Notes: generated by a model not told the origin, from the sequence alone. 64,000 nt of DNA from JBNKVT01 sp050299335 (GCA_050299335.1 JBNKVT010000010.1:1-64000), one strand, 5' to 3'. Shown: positions 46,874-57,968, counted from the first letter of the stretch. Numbers and translations: made by a program.

Positions 46874-48040
46874 CTACCGCGCCACCGGCTGCGCCGTCTC
46901 GACCAGCCGGGCGAAGTACGAGGCGCCGAAAGGGGCGGCCTCGTCGTTGAAATCGTATTCCGGGTGATGCAGGAACGCGCTGTCGCCATTGCCGAGAAAG
47001 GCGTAGTTCCCTGGCCGCGCCTCCAGCATGTAGGCGAAATCCTCCGCCGCCATTACCGGAGACGTGGCGCTGTTGACATTCTCCGACCCCAGCAACTCCG
47101 TCGCCACTCCGACGGCGAATCTGGTCTCGTCCGCCGTGTTGACGGTGACCGGATAGCCGAAACTGTAATCCACCTCGACCTCCGCCCCGAACCCGGCGCT
47201 GGCGGCCTTGGCCACCACCTCGATCCGGTCGGCGATATCACGGCGCACGGCGTCGTTCAGCGTCCGCACCGTACCCGAGATCAGCGCCTCGGAGGGAATG
47301 ACGTTATAGGTGTTCCCGGCCACGATCCGCGTCACCGAGACCACCGCCGCCTCGCCCGGGTCCACCATCCGCGACGGGATCAGGTGCAGCGCCTGCACGA
47401 TACCGGAGGCCACCGTCACCACATCGTTCGACTTGTGCGGCTGGGCAGCATGCGACCCCTTGCCTGTCACCCTTATATCGAACTGATCCGCCGCCGCCAT
47501 GATCGGCCCGGACGTCGTCTGCATCTGCCCGACCCGCAGTCCCGGCCAGTTGTGCAGCGCATAGACCTCGCCGATCCCGAATCGGTCCATCATGCCGTCG
47601 GCCACCATCGCGCGCCCGCCGCCGCCGCCCTCTTCGGCGGGTTGGAAGATCAGCGCCACCGAGCCGGAGAAATTCCGCGTCTCCGCCAGATACCGCGCCG
47701 CGCCCAGCAGCATGGTCGTGTGCCCGTCATGGCCGCAGGCATGCATCTTGCCGGGGTGTTGTGACTTGTGAGGCAGATCGCGCGCCTCCTCGATCGGCAG
47801 CGCGTCCATATCCGCCCTCAGCCCGATCACCGGCCCGTCGCCCTGGCCCCGGATGATCCCCACGAGCCCCGTCCGCCCGATCCCGCTCACCACCTCGTCC
47901 ACCCCGAATTCCCGCAGCCGCGCGGCCACAAAGGCCGCCGTTTCGACCGTGTCGAAGCCCAGTTCCGGGTGAGCATGGAGATGGCGCCGCCAGGCCTTCA
48001 TGTCCTCGGCGAATTCGGCAATGCGGTTGATGACGGGCAT
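46874..48040 (-). CDS. M20 family amidohydrolase/peptidase
   Basis: A 388-residue zinc hydrolase of the M20D (hippuricase/IAA-amidohydrolase) type. It has HLHAHPELGFD, the metal ligands in GKMHACGHDGHTTMLLGAA, FQPAEEGGGGGRAM, and the late SPVMAAEDFAYML with HHPEYDFNDEA. It would remove an acyl group from an N-acyl amino acid or similar amide. The ATG at 48040 has GAGGAG upstream (minus strand). Divergent from mazG across 149 bases. Confidence 0.92.
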   Translation of the reverse strand: MPVINRIAEFAEDMKAWRRHLHAHPELGFDTVETAAFVAARLREFGVDEVVSGIGRTGLVGIIRGQGDGPVIGLRADMDALPIEEARDLPHKSQHPGKMHACGHDGHTTMLLGAARYLAETRNFSGSVALIFQPAEEGGGGGRAMVADGMMDRFGIGEVYALHNWPGLRVGQMQTTSGPIMAAADQFDIRVTGKGSHAAQPHKSNDVVTVASGIVQALHLIPSRMVDPGEAAVVSVTRIVAGNTYNVIPSEALISGTVRTLNDAVRRDIADRIEVVAKAASAGFGAEVEVDYSFGYPVTVNTADETRFAVGVATELLGSENVNSATSPVMAAEDFAYMLEARPGNYAFLGNGDSAFLHHPEYDFNDEAAPFGASYFARLVETAQPVAR

Positions 48041-48189
48041 GGGCGGCTCCTCGGGGGGCTGTCTCGGGGCTTGGACCGCGGCCGCTGGGGCGCTGGCCAT
48101 CCGGACGCGCCTTTCTATCAGACAGATCCGGGACGCCAAGGTCAATCATTGGCTTTTCTCTTCGCCGCGGACAGGGTACCGATCCTGCC

Positions 48190-49002
48190 ATGACCGACGA
48201 CACGCTCATTCACGATCCCAAGGGCGGCCTGCCGCGCCTTCTGGAGATCATGCGCCGCCTCCGTGACCCCGAAACCGGCTGTCCGTGGGATATCGAACAG
48301 GATTTCGCCTCCATCGCGCCCTACACGATCGAGGAGGCTCATGAAGTTGCCGACGCCATCGACCGCGCGGCTTGGGACGAGCTGGAAGGCGAGTTGGGGG
48401 ACCTCCTCTTGCAGGTGGTCTATCACGCCCAGATGGGGGCCGAGCGGGGGCTTTTCGATTTCGCCTCGGTGACGGACGCGATTTCCGACAAGATGATCCG
48501 CCACCATCCCCATGTCTTCGATACGGAGAGCCGCGACAAGTCGGCCGAGGACCAGACCCGGGACTGGGAACGGATCAAGGCCGCCGAACGCGGCCAGACC
48601 GGCCCCGCGCGCACTCTGGACGGCGTCGCCCTCGGCCTGCCGGCGCTGACCCGGGCGCTGAAGCTGCAGAACCGGGCGGCGCGGGTCGGGTTCGACTGGC
48701 CCACGACCGACAAGGTCATCGCCAAGATCGCCGAGGAGGCGGCCGAGCTGGTCGAGGCGCGTGGAAGCCTCTCCGAGGCCGCGATCGAAGAGGAATTCGG
48801 CGATCTGCTCTTCGTCATCGCCAATCTCGCTCGGCATCTGAAGATCGATCCCGAGGCGGCTTTGCGCGGGGCCAATGCCAAGTTCACCCGCCGCTTCGGC
48901 GCCGTCGAGGCGGCGCTGGCGGCAAGGAGCAAGACCCCTTCTCAGTCCGATCTGGCGGAAATGGATGCGCTCTGGGACGCGATCAAGCGCGAAGAAGGCT
49001 AG
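48190..49002 (+). CDS. mazG: Nucleoside triphosphate pyrophosphohydrolase MazG
   Basis: A 270-residue protein with two MazG domains. The first starts GLPRLLEIMRRLRDPETGCPWD and has TIEEAHEVADAI and ELEGELGDLLLQVVYHAQ; the second has KIAEEAAELVEAR and EEEFGDLLFVIANLARHL. The EExxE/ExxD metal ligands are all visible. It hydrolyses NTPs to NMP and PPi, cleaning the nucleotide pool. Full length for the family. Confidence 0.95.
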   Translation: MTDDTLIHDPKGGLPRLLEIMRRLRDPETGCPWDIEQDFASIAPYTIEEAHEVADAIDRAAWDELEGELGDLLLQVVYHAQMGAERGLFDFASVTDAISDKMIRHHPHVFDTESRDKSAEDQTRDWERIKAAERGQTGPARTLDGVALGLPALTRALKLQNRAARVGFDWPTTDKVIAKIAEEAAELVEARGSLSEAAIEEEFGDLLFVIANLARHLKIDPEAALRGANAKFTRRFGAVEAALAARSKTPSQSDLAEMDALWDAIKREEG

Positions 49003-49006
49003 ATGT

Positions 49007-49044
49007 GAGCATCGTCCAAGATTTCCGGGTCACGAACGATGCTC
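49007..49044 (+). terminator. Hairpin after mazG
   Basis: GAGCATCGT (49007-49015) pairs with ACGATGCTC (49036-49044) across a 20-nt loop, five bases after the mazG stop. It may be the mazG transcript end or an outer end of the IS630 remnant. Confidence 0.4.
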
Positions 49045-49137
49045 TGATACCAAACGCCCGATGACCTGACTTGATTTCTGGGATTCCCTCCCTGTCGAAA
49101 CTGTGACGCAATGGCGGCCTGCGCAGAGGAGGCAGAA

Positions 49138-49587
49138 ATGGGCCGGGCGGTGGAGATTACGCGCAGGGATATGACGGCGCAGGCGTTGCGCGAGAAGGCC
49201 GGGCGCATCAAGGGCGGGCGTGTCGTGCGGCGGATGCTTGCGATTGCGCTCGTGCTGGAGGGCGCGGATCGCAAGACGTCCGCGGAGAGTTGCGGAATGG
49301 ATCGGCAAACGCTCCGGGACTGGGTGCACCGCTCCAATGAAGCGGGGGTCGGGGGCCTTTTCGACCGGGCGGGCGGCGGCCCCAGGCCGCGACTTTCGCC
49401 CGAGCAGCAGGCGCAGTTCGTGTCCTGGGTGGAAGAGGGTCCCGACCCGGCGCGTGACGGTGTCGTGCGCTGGCGCTGCATCGACCTGCAGGCCCGCATC
49501 GAAGCGCAGTTCGGCGTGAAGCTGCACGAGCGCACGATCGGCAAGCATCTGGCTAGAGCAAAATCGTTTCAGACTGTCCCAGTCTGA
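49138..49587 (+). pseudogene. IS630-type transposase, N-terminal fragment
   Basis: About 149 codons remain. GRAVEITRRDMTAQALREK, an HTH (GADRKTSAESCGMDRQTLRDWVHR), GVGGLFDRAGGGPRPRLSPE and DGVVRWRCIDLQARIEAQFG match the N-terminal DNA-binding half of IS630 transposases. The DDE catalytic half is missing. The match ends at IGKHL, where the 67-nt palindromic element begins (49559) and supplies the last codons to an accidental stop. AGGAGG at 49126-49131 is the old ribosome site. It cannot transpose by itself. Confidence 0.82.
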
Positions 49588-49625
49588 AAAAGAATTTTGG
49601 TCCAGAGACGTAGGCTAGAGCAAAA
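49559..49625 (-). repeat. 67-nt dispersed palindromic element, copy 2
   Basis: Reverse-complement copy of 4409-4475 with four mismatches (three of them in the hairpin loop). The core is TTTCAGACTG-tcc-CAGTCTGAAA. It sits exactly where the IS630 reading frame loses similarity to its family, so the element either inserted into the transposase gene or joined it when the rest was deleted. Confidence 0.75.
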
Positions 49626-49716
49626 CGCCGCGCCTGGCGTGATCCAGGGGAATGGTGCGCGTCCGGTCGGGGTTCGAAGAAGAGCGGAACATCCCTTTTC
49701 CCGCCCGCCCCCGCTT

Positions 49717-50715
49717 TCATGTCTCCAGCAGCAGTCGCAGGCGCGTCCGTGCCTCTTCGGGGCGAAACCCGAAATCGGGATGGCTCCGGCCCCGCTTCCG
49801 CCGAATACTCAGCCATTTCAATAGGATACGCGCCCTGAGAAGCGCGTTTAGCACCTCGGCATCCGCGATCTCTCCATACCCTTCGGCAAAGGCGGCGTGG
49901 CTGTCGGCCTGCACACCGCCCGGTCCGAGCCTGCCGGGCGCATGGGGAAACATCAGGTCGAAGATCAGGAAATCGGCGATATCGGCAATGGCATTGCGCG
50001 TCCCTGCATAGCCGAAATCGATGCCGCAGGTCCGGTCCGTGCCGAGAAGCAGGTTATGGGCCGAGTAATCCCCGTGGCTGGACACGCTCAGAACCGGTGC
50101 GGCGCGAAACGGTTGCAACTGACGCCTGACCGCCGCGACCAGCGCCGCGACCTCGCCCGGCTCGGCAAGGGCGGGATAGGCGCGAGGGTTTTCCCGGCAT
50201 TGGCGCGCGATCTCGCCGAGCACCCATTTCGGACGGAAGACACCGGCCTCGGGCGGTTCGGACCGGTGCAGCATCCCCAGCCAGCGCCCGGCGCGGCGGA
50301 AGGCGTCGCAGCGGGTTGCGGGGTCGGGACCGGTCAGGAAGAAGCGGCTTGCCATCACCCCGTCGAACCGCGACATCACGAAGCCCCGGCCCGATGCGGC
50401 GCGGAAGAGCGGCACCGGCACGGTAAAGGGCCCCGTGGCGCCAAAGACCCCCGCGATCCGCTTGAGCCCCGCATGGTCCCGGCCGAGCGGGTCGCCCTCC
50501 CTGGCGGTGTGGAGCTTCAGGACGAAATCGGCCTCGCGGGTTTCGGCGAGATAGACCAGTCGCGCGCCTAGCGGCTCCTGCCGCGCCGAAAGCAGCCGCA
50601 GCCGCGCCCGGCCCTGAAAGCCTCCCGCAGTACGGAATTCCGCCAAAAGCCGCGCAGCCTGGGTCCGGTGACGCGGGGCGCGGACGATGGAAAGGAGGGA
50701 CGAGCGGCGGGGCAT
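49717..50715 (-). CDS. Phosphotransferase (APH/choline-kinase-like fold)
   Basis: A 332-residue kinase-like protein. The catalytic loop is SVSSHGDYSAHNLLLG (HGDxxxxN) and the metal-binding GIDFGYAGTRNAIADIADF (equivalent of DFG). A Lys in FVLKLHTA is the probable ATP-binding residue. It phosphorylates an unknown small molecule or lipid-linked acceptor. No resistance function can be read from this. It lies 45 bases downstream of the M48 gene on the same strand. Confidence 0.8.
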   Translation of the reverse strand: MPRRSSLLSIVRAPRHRTQAARLLAEFRTAGGFQGRARLRLLSARQEPLGARLVYLAETREADFVLKLHTAREGDPLGRDHAGLKRIAGVFGATGPFTVPVPLFRAASGRGFVMSRFDGVMASRFFLTGPDPATRCDAFRRAGRWLGMLHRSEPPEAGVFRPKWVLGEIARQCRENPRAYPALAEPGEVAALVAAVRRQLQPFRAAPVLSVSSHGDYSAHNLLLGTDRTCGIDFGYAGTRNAIADIADFLIFDLMFPHAPGRLGPGGVQADSHAAFAEGYGEIADAEVLNALLRARILLKWLSIRRKRGRSHPDFGFRPEEARTRLRLLLET

Positions 50716-50760
50716 GGCGGCAGAATAGGGCTGCGCGCGCGGAAGTCACGCGCTGCGGGT

Positions 50761-51501
50761 TCAGCGCGCCCCGATCCTCTGCGCCTCGGCAAGGATGGTC
50801 CGGTAGCGCTGGGACGAGGGCGGATGGGTGGACAGAAAGGCGCTCGATCCGGTCTCGGAGCGGGTGAAGGGCGCAGCACCCTTGACCGGGTCATAGCCCG
50901 CGCGGGCGGCAATTCGGACGGCCAGCATGTCGGCCTCCAACTCGTAATCCTTCGAGAAGGCCCGCCCGCCGAGGAAACCACCGATATTCGCCGCCGTCTG
51001 TACCGAGGCATCGCTCACCTGGCCGGTCGCCGACAGGAGCCCGCCAAGCAGCAGCGCGCCGATCTGCTGGTTGGCCGAGCTCTGATAGATATGCCGCGCG
51101 ATCTGGTGCCCGGCCTCATGCCCGAGGATGAAGGCCACCTCGTCGTCATTCTGCAGGCTTCTGAGCAATGCCAGGGTAAAGGTCACCCGGGGGCGGCCGG
51201 TCTCTTCGAGGGTCTGAAAGGCGTTCTCGCCGAGGCGCGGATCGTCGGTGATCACGAAGCGGAAATCGCAACCCCGGGCCGGGAAATCCGGATTGCGCTC
51301 GCGGCAATAGCTTTCGGCTACTGGTTCGACCCGGGCGACGGCACGGCTGAACGAAGCCTGAGCTGCGGCCGGGGACCGGGCGATCCGCGGCGCGGTGTCG
51401 GCGCGGCCCTGGGGCGGCGGGTTGGAGGTGATGATAGCCGGCGCGGGGGCGCAGGCCGCCACGGAAGCCGCCAGGACAAGACCCAGAAACCGACCGATCA
51501 T
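50761..51501 (-). CDS. M48 family metalloprotease lipoprotein
   Basis: A 246-residue lipoprotein (signal ends LAASVAAC). The zinc site HEAGHQIARHIYQ and the third ligand in DYELEADMLAVRIAARAG are intact, as is the late STHPPSSQRYRTI segment. It resembles the periplasmic Oma1/BepA-LoiP type, acting in protein quality control of the envelope. Confidence 0.9.
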   Translation of the reverse strand: MIGRFLGLVLAASVAACAPAPAIITSNPPPQGRADTAPRIARSPAAAQASFSRAVARVEPVAESYCRERNPDFPARGCDFRFVITDDPRLGENAFQTLEETGRPRVTFTLALLRSLQNDDEVAFILGHEAGHQIARHIYQSSANQQIGALLLGGLLSATGQVSDASVQTAANIGGFLGGRAFSKDYELEADMLAVRIAARAGYDPVKGAAPFTRSETGSSAFLSTHPPSSQRYRTILAEAQRIGAR

Positions 51502-51717
51502 GTTCGCATACTCCCGTGTGTGTCTCCGACGCGATCCGATCCCCCCGCCACCGAGGAAGTCCCGATTTTCGCGATGCCGCGACCTCGGATCAACTCAAAT
51601 CTCGCGACCGCATGTTTCAGCCCACCCTTGGTCGCGTTGCGGCAAGGGCCATGAACCTGTTAAACCCCGGGTCCACGGCCGAAACCGTTTCGCACCGTCC
51701 TTTCAGAAAGCGATCCC

Positions 51718-52152
51718 ATGTCCATCCCTTTTACCCTCACTGGCATCGACCATGTCGTCTTCCTCGTCGACGACATGCCGAAGGCGCTCGACTTCTACCA
51801 CAAGGTGCTCGGCTGCACCGAAGGCTATGTCTACCCCGCGCTCGGGATGGAGCAGGTCTGGTGCGGCGCGTCTCTGATCGTCCTGTGGGACACCACCCAT
51901 CCGGGCGCGAAGGATGCGGTGCCGCCGGTCAAGGGCGGGCGCAATGTCGATCATGTCTGCATCGCCACCTCGCCCTTCGATCACGAAAGGATGCGGGCGC
52001 ATCTCGAACGGCACGGGGTCGCCATCGAGCGCGAGGCCATGCATGGCGGCGCCCGCGGCATGGGGCATTCCTTCTATATCCGCGATCCGTTCGGCAACAA
52101 GCTCGAGATCAAGGGCCCGGCGGAATATCCCGACGGTCGCGCGGCGTCCTGA
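51718..52152 (+). CDS. VOC family (glyoxalase-like) protein
   Basis: A 144-residue protein with two beta-alpha-beta-beta-beta modules: TGIDHVVFLVDDMPKALDFYHKVLG and NVDHVCIATSPFDHERMRAHLE, ending FYIRDPFGNKLEIKGPAEYP. Metal ligands His and Glu are present. The enzymatic activity is unknown; it may be a dioxygenase or lyase relative. It is divergent from the M48 gene across 216 bases. Confidence 0.88.
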   Translation: MSIPFTLTGIDHVVFLVDDMPKALDFYHKVLGCTEGYVYPALGMEQVWCGASLIVLWDTTHPGAKDAVPPVKGGRNVDHVCIATSPFDHERMRAHLERHGVAIEREAMHGGARGMGHSFYIRDPFGNKLEIKGPAEYPDGRAAS

Positions 52153-52341
52153 AATCCACGGAACGGACCTGTCCGCGACGATCCGGACCAGAACCGGGCA
52201 CATGCCTTTCGCCCATCCCGCGACGAGCGGACCGGACTGCCGTTCCCGTTTCAGTGAAAGGCACGGGCGTCAGCGTCCTCTTGCCCGGGAGACCGGTGGT
52301 TCGAGCCGTGACGCCCAGAGAAAGGCGCGGTCGGAGAACCG

Positions 52342-52848
52342 TTACCGCGGCTTGGCGAAAATCTGGATACCGTAGACGCGGCTTCCGGACTTGATCCCGG
52401 CCACGCCGATCTGGGTGTATTTTCGTGCCAGGATGTTGCGGCGGTGTCCGCTCGATCCCATCCACTGGCTTACCAGCCCGGCGGCGATCTGCGCATCCGA
52501 GCCGCGTGCCGAGGCCATGGCGATATTCTCGCCCACCGCCCGCCAACGATAGCCGAAGGCCCGCACCCGCTGCCCCGGATCGCGCCCATCCAGCGCGTGG
52601 CTGAGCTTGCCAGCTGCCGCCAGCCGCCTCGCATAATCCTCCGCGGCCCGCATCAGCGCCTGACTGGCGGACAAGGACGGCAGGCCGGCCGAATGGCGCG
52701 TGGCATTGGTTTGGGCGAGAATCTGCGCACCGAGCGCGCCGGATGCGGTCACCGCCCCGGCCGGGAAGGCGGCGGTCATACCAGCGGGCAGGGCGCTCAA
52801 CGCCACCAGCATCCCGGGGGTCCGGATCAGGAAGTCTCTGCGTTTCAT
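52342..52848 (-). CDS. CAP/SCP domain exported protein
   Basis: A 168-residue protein. MKRRDFLIRTPGMLVALSALPAG is a Tat-like signal (KRRDFL). The CAP domain follows: LAQTNATRHSAGLPSLSASQALMRAAEDYARRLA, LSHALDGRDPGQRVRAFGY, GENIAMA, and SSGHRRNILARKYTQIGVAG, with the two His and Glu residues of the CAP cleft. The function of bacterial CAP proteins is not established. The ATG at 52848 follows weak signals; upstream is repeat copy B. Confidence 0.88.
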   Translation of the reverse strand: MKRRDFLIRTPGMLVALSALPAGMTAAFPAGAVTASGALGAQILAQTNATRHSAGLPSLSASQALMRAAEDYARRLAAAGKLSHALDGRDPGQRVRAFGYRWRAVGENIAMASARGSDAQIAAGLVSQWMGSSGHRRNILARKYTQIGVAGIKSGSRVYGIQIFAKPR

Positions 52849-53085
52849 AGGCAATTTCACCGTCGTGGGGGACAGGATCGCTGCAGTATCTTCAGCAATT
52901 GTGGCAAAGATTTGCTCCGGACGCAAAGACCCGCCCTGGCGGGATTGCAGGCACAGGGCACCAGATCGTCCCACCACCTGTCGCCCCAGGGCTATCGCAT
53001 ATGAAAGTATTGCGTCTCTTTCGCATTCACTTTGCCCGCCCTGATCCTGCACCTTCCGGAAACCTGCCCTGCCGAGACTTCGAAA

Positions 53086-53258
53086 TGAGGGCCAAGCCCG
53101 ACCCAGGGTGGGCGCTGTCCGGACCCCTCTGCGGACCACTTTATGGCGCAGTCACTTCCGAGCGGGCCGCTCTCAGCATGTGTCGGCAACGCGCCCGCCC
53201 CTCGGATGGGTCGGGCTTGGCCCGGTGCTGGTCGCACCGTGCGGGTGTGGAGCGGGGA
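53086..53258 (-). repeat. Dispersed intergenic repeat, copy B
   Basis: In the 554-bp gap 52849-53402, with no credible gene. 53125-53155 is identical to 46559-46589 (inverted) and 53219-53242 to 46527-46550 (inverted). About 63 bases separate the two blocks here, against 8 bases in copy A, so the family varies internally. Confidence 0.8.
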
Positions 53259-53402
53259 GAAATGGGGACGGCGGGGCTATGGATTTGGGGCGGGATTGGG
53301 GGTTGGCTCGAATGGAGGAAACCGAACCTCAGGCGGGTTTCCCATGACAGGTGACCCAAATGCAATTGCCCACCACCTGTCGCCCCACCGCCGACCGCCG
53401 GA

Positions 53403-54182
53403 TCACCCTGCTGGTTCGATCACGCGGCTTCGTCCCGCCACGGGTTTGGGTTTCGGCCGCGTCAGCCCCTCGAGCACTTCGAGTGGCCCCGGCACCGCCA
53501 CCGGATTACCCTTGCGCGGCGTGGCATAAACCTGCTTGGTCGCCTCGACGATCAGCACCCCGGCCAGCATCTGCCAGTCCAGCCCGCGCCCGATCCGTTC
53601 CCACATCCGCGCCGATTTCAGCCAGTAATTCCTGTGGCTGGGCGGGCTGTAGAGCGCCGCCGCATGGCGCTCGGGCAGGAATTTGTGCCGCTTCAGCAGC
53701 GCTTCGACCTGGCTGGTGCTGTAGGGCCTCCCATATCCGAAGGGCGTGGCATCCCGTCTGGCCCAGATGCCCGAACGGTTCGGCACGATGAAGGCCACCA
53801 GTCCACCGGGGCTGAGCACCCGATAGATCTCCTCCAGCAATTCGTCGGCGCGCGAACAGGTCTCGAGCCCGTGGGCCACGATCATCCGGTCGACCGATCC
53901 GGCCTCCAGCGGCCAGAGGGTTTCCTCGACCATCACCGACAGGTTCGGCTCTCCCATCGGCCAGGGCATGACGCCCTGCGGTCCCGGCATCAGGTTCAGG
54001 ACCTTGGCGGTCTTGCCGAGAAACGGCCGCAGCACCGGGGCGGCAAAGCCGTAGCCGGCGATGACGAGCCCCTCGGTTTCGGGCCAGAGCCGCAGCATGG
54101 CCTCCTGCAAAACCCGTTGCACCGACCGGCCAAGTTTGGTCCGATAGTAGAAGGCGCGCAGATCCACTACGTCCAGATGCAC
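53403..54182 (-). CDS. Class I SAM-dependent methyltransferase-like protein
   Basis: A 259-residue protein. The SAM-binding motif I is weak (VIAGYGFAAPVLRPFLG) but the following GSVDRMIVAHGLETCSRADELLEEIYRVLSPGGLVAFIVPN is the classic motif II-III region of methyltransf_11 proteins. The substrate is unknown. The divergent gloB start is only 15 bases away, so the two genes share an exceptionally short regulatory region. Confidence 0.85.
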   Translation of the reverse strand: MHLDVVDLRAFYYRTKLGRSVQRVLQEAMLRLWPETEGLVIAGYGFAAPVLRPFLGKTAKVLNLMPGPQGVMPWPMGEPNLSVMVEETLWPLEAGSVDRMIVAHGLETCSRADELLEEIYRVLSPGGLVAFIVPNRSGIWARRDATPFGYGRPYSTSQVEALLKRHKFLPERHAAALYSPPSHRNYWLKSARMWERIGRGLDWQMLAGVLIVEATKQVYATPRKGNPVAVPGPLEVLEGLTRPKPKPVAGRSRVIEPAG

Positions 54183-54197
54183 TGAAAGGCCCTTTCC

Positions 54198-54965
54198 ATG
54201 CCGTTAGAGATCGTCACCATTCCCTGCCTGTCCGACAATTACGCCTATCTTATGCGCGATGCGGCCACAGGCAAGGTCGCCGTCGTCGATGTGCCGGAAG
54301 CCGCCCCGATTCTGCGCGAGATCGAGGCGCGCGGCTGGACCCCCGACCTGATCCTGATCACCCACCACCATGCCGACCATATCCAGGGTGTGGCCGAACT
54401 GGTCGGGAAGACCGGCGCGAAAACCGTCGGTAACGCCGCCGATGCGCACCGCCTGCCGCCGCTCGACCTTGCCCTGTCGGATGGCGATATCGTCCGGATC
54501 GGTGACAGCGAGGGGGTGATGTTCGACGTCTCCGGCCACACGATCGGCCATGTCGCCTTCCATTTCCCGGGTTCCGCGGCGGTCTTCACCGCCGACAGCC
54601 TGATGGCGCTCGGCTGCGGCCGGGTCTTCGAGGGCAGCTTCCCGCAGATGTGGGAAAGCCTGTCGAAACTCGCCGCCCTGCCGCCCGAGACCATTGTCTA
54701 TTCCGGCCATGAATACACAGCCTCGAACGCCAGGTTCGCGCTCAGCGTCGATCCTGACAACCCCGCGCTGCAACGCCGGGCCGAGGATGTCGCCGCCAGA
54801 CGCGCCCGGGGCGAGCCGACCGTGCCCTCGCGACTGGCCGAGGAACTGGCGACCAATCCCTTCCTCCGCGCCTCCGACCCCGCTCTGAAAGCCGCGCTTG
54901 GGATGGCCGACGCGGCGGATGCCGAGGTCTTTGCCGAAATCCGCCAGCGAAAAGACCGTTTCTGA
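54198..54965 (+). CDS. gloB: Hydroxyacylglutathione hydrolase (glyoxalase II)
   Basis: A 255-residue metallo-beta-lactamase fold enzyme. CLSDNYAYLMRD starts it; the metal motif THHHADHIQG follows, and VSGHTIGHVAFHF, FTADSLMALGCGRVFEG and YSGHEYTASNARFAL supply the other ligands. The HAGGxL-type C-terminal domain ends RQRKDRF. It hydrolyses S-D-lactoylglutathione to D-lactate and glutathione, detoxifying methylglyoxal. Confidence 0.95.
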   Translation: MPLEIVTIPCLSDNYAYLMRDAATGKVAVVDVPEAAPILREIEARGWTPDLILITHHHADHIQGVAELVGKTGAKTVGNAADAHRLPPLDLALSDGDIVRIGDSEGVMFDVSGHTIGHVAFHFPGSAAVFTADSLMALGCGRVFEGSFPQMWESLSKLAALPPETIVYSGHEYTASNARFALSVDPDNPALQRRAEDVAARRARGEPTVPSRLAEELATNPFLRASDPALKAALGMADAADAEVFAEIRQRKDRF

Positions 54966-55067
54966 ACCAGCGCACGGTGCCGTCACCATTTCGTCACTGC
55001 GCAAAATTCGGACCTAGCTGCCTGATTTTTCAGCACAAACGTGCGAGGTCCCGAGGAAAGAAACAAA

Positions 55068-55171
55068 ATGTCCTTGAAGCGCCCTCAAATAACCCGAAAT
55101 TATGGGTTATACTCATATCGTAAGCACGCTTCCGGCCCGACCGGCGGCGGGGAACGACAAGGGAACGGGTA

Positions 55172-55172
<1 letters not shown>
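55068..55172 (+). CDS. Possible 34-codon leader ORF overlapping clpA
   Basis: ATG at 55068, with GAGGAAAG upstream, runs 34 codons (MSLKRPQITRNYGLYSYRKH...) to a TAA at 55170-55172 that shares one base with the clpA ATG at 55172 (TAATG). It could be a translated leader coupled to clpA. Against it, the codons include rare ATA and TTA, and a heat-shock-like promoter (55073-55097) lies inside it, which would start transcripts downstream of its ATG. Confidence 0.3.
55073..55097 (+). promoter_or_regulatory. Possible RpoH (heat-shock) promoter for clpA
   Basis: CTTGAA (55073-55078) followed after 14 bases by CCCGAAAT (55093-55100 region) resembles a sigma32-type promoter. A dyad ATAACCC-n8-GGGTTAT (55089-55110) overlaps it. 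ClpA is heat-induced in many bacteria. By-eye match only. Confidence 0.35.
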
Positions 55173-57499
<2,327 letters not shown>

Positions 57500-57535
57500 C
57501 CGGGGCCGCCCCCAACAGACGCCGCCAACCCCCCA

Positions 57536-57613
57536 CCCGCCCCGCTCACCCCCTGTGCGCGGGGCGACCAGGCCCGGGCCGTGCCCACCCGAGGGCGGGT
57601 TTGGCCTTTGTCT
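57536..57613 (+). repeat. Dispersed intergenic repeat, copy C
   Basis: CCCCGCTCACC...GGGCGACCAGGCCCGGGCC corresponds to the first block of copies A and B, and GCCCACCCGAGGGCGG (57583-57598) matches the tail of copy A. The 31-nt block with GACTGCGCCATAAAG is absent here. It lies between clpA and the retron-like locus, so it may mark the upstream edge of the insertion. Confidence 0.65.
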
Positions 57614-57640
57614 TGGAACTTGGGAATTGGGAGGCGGGGA

Positions 57641-57663
57641 CAGACAGGCGATTGCCCTGTCTG
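57641..57663 (+). terminator. Hairpin downstream of clpA
   Basis: CAGACAGG (57641-57648) pairs with CCTGTCTG (57656-57663) with a 7-nt loop. It is 142 bases past the clpA stop. No T-run follows. It may separate clpA transcription from the retron-like RNA. Confidence 0.4.
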
Positions 57664-57743
57664 CCCGGCGACGGGGGAAGGGGAAGCGCCAGGGGCGATA
57701 CCGACCCAGGGCGGCCAATTTCGCCATCGGATACGTTCCGGAC

Positions 57744-57771
57744 TTGAACCTTCCATATCAGCCGGTAGCCT
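57744..57771 (+). promoter_or_regulatory. Weak promoter for the retron-like RNA
   Basis: TTGAAC (57744-57749), 16-base spacer, TAGCCT (57766-57771). The predicted start would be near 57778, three bases before the a1 repeat. The -10 box is poor, but its position fits the RNA well. Confidence 0.4.
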
Positions 57772-57780
57772 GACCAACGC

Positions 57781-57952
57781 GCACGAGGCACCGGCGGCCA
57801 AGACCGCCCAGCGTGGCGACACGAAGGGCATCGGCGGGGCATCCCCGTCGGATCGATACGAGCCGGGCATACATCGCACAACCGCGGCTGGGCGTTGCCC
57901 AGAGCCCGGGTTGTGCGGAACCGAGACGGGTTGGCCGCCGGTGTCTCCGTGC
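57781..57952 (+). ncRNA. Candidate retron msr-msd non-coding RNA
   Basis: a1 (57781-57801) and a2 (57931-57952) form a 21-bp helix with a 13-bp uninterrupted core (CACCGGCGGCCAA / TTGGCCGCCGGTG), one G-U pair and one bulged base. Directly after a1 is G57802, the position of a retron branching guanosine. Inside are a short hairpin CGCC/GGCG (57805-57818), an msr-like hairpin CGGCGGGG-cat-CCCCGTCG (57832-57850), and a long msd-like hairpin at 57875-57917 (9-bp outer stem CGCACAACC/GGTTGTGCG, 6-bp inner stem CTGGGC-gtt-GCCCAG). The RT start codon is 16 bases after a2. Order and sizes match a1-msr-msd-a2-ret. Not experimentally shown. Confidence 0.75.
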
Positions 57953-57968
57953 AGTTCTGGGGGACGAT

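Noticed and set aside
49717..50715. Aminoglycoside phosphotransferase (resistance)
   Set aside because: The fold motifs are generic to APH/choline-kinase proteins; the context is chromosomal housekeeping, so only a phosphotransferase call is made.
57813..57968. Upstream extension of the RT reading frame (52 residues)
   Set aside because: This segment would lie inside the retron-like RNA (msr/msd and a2), and ATG 57969 has its own ribosome site.
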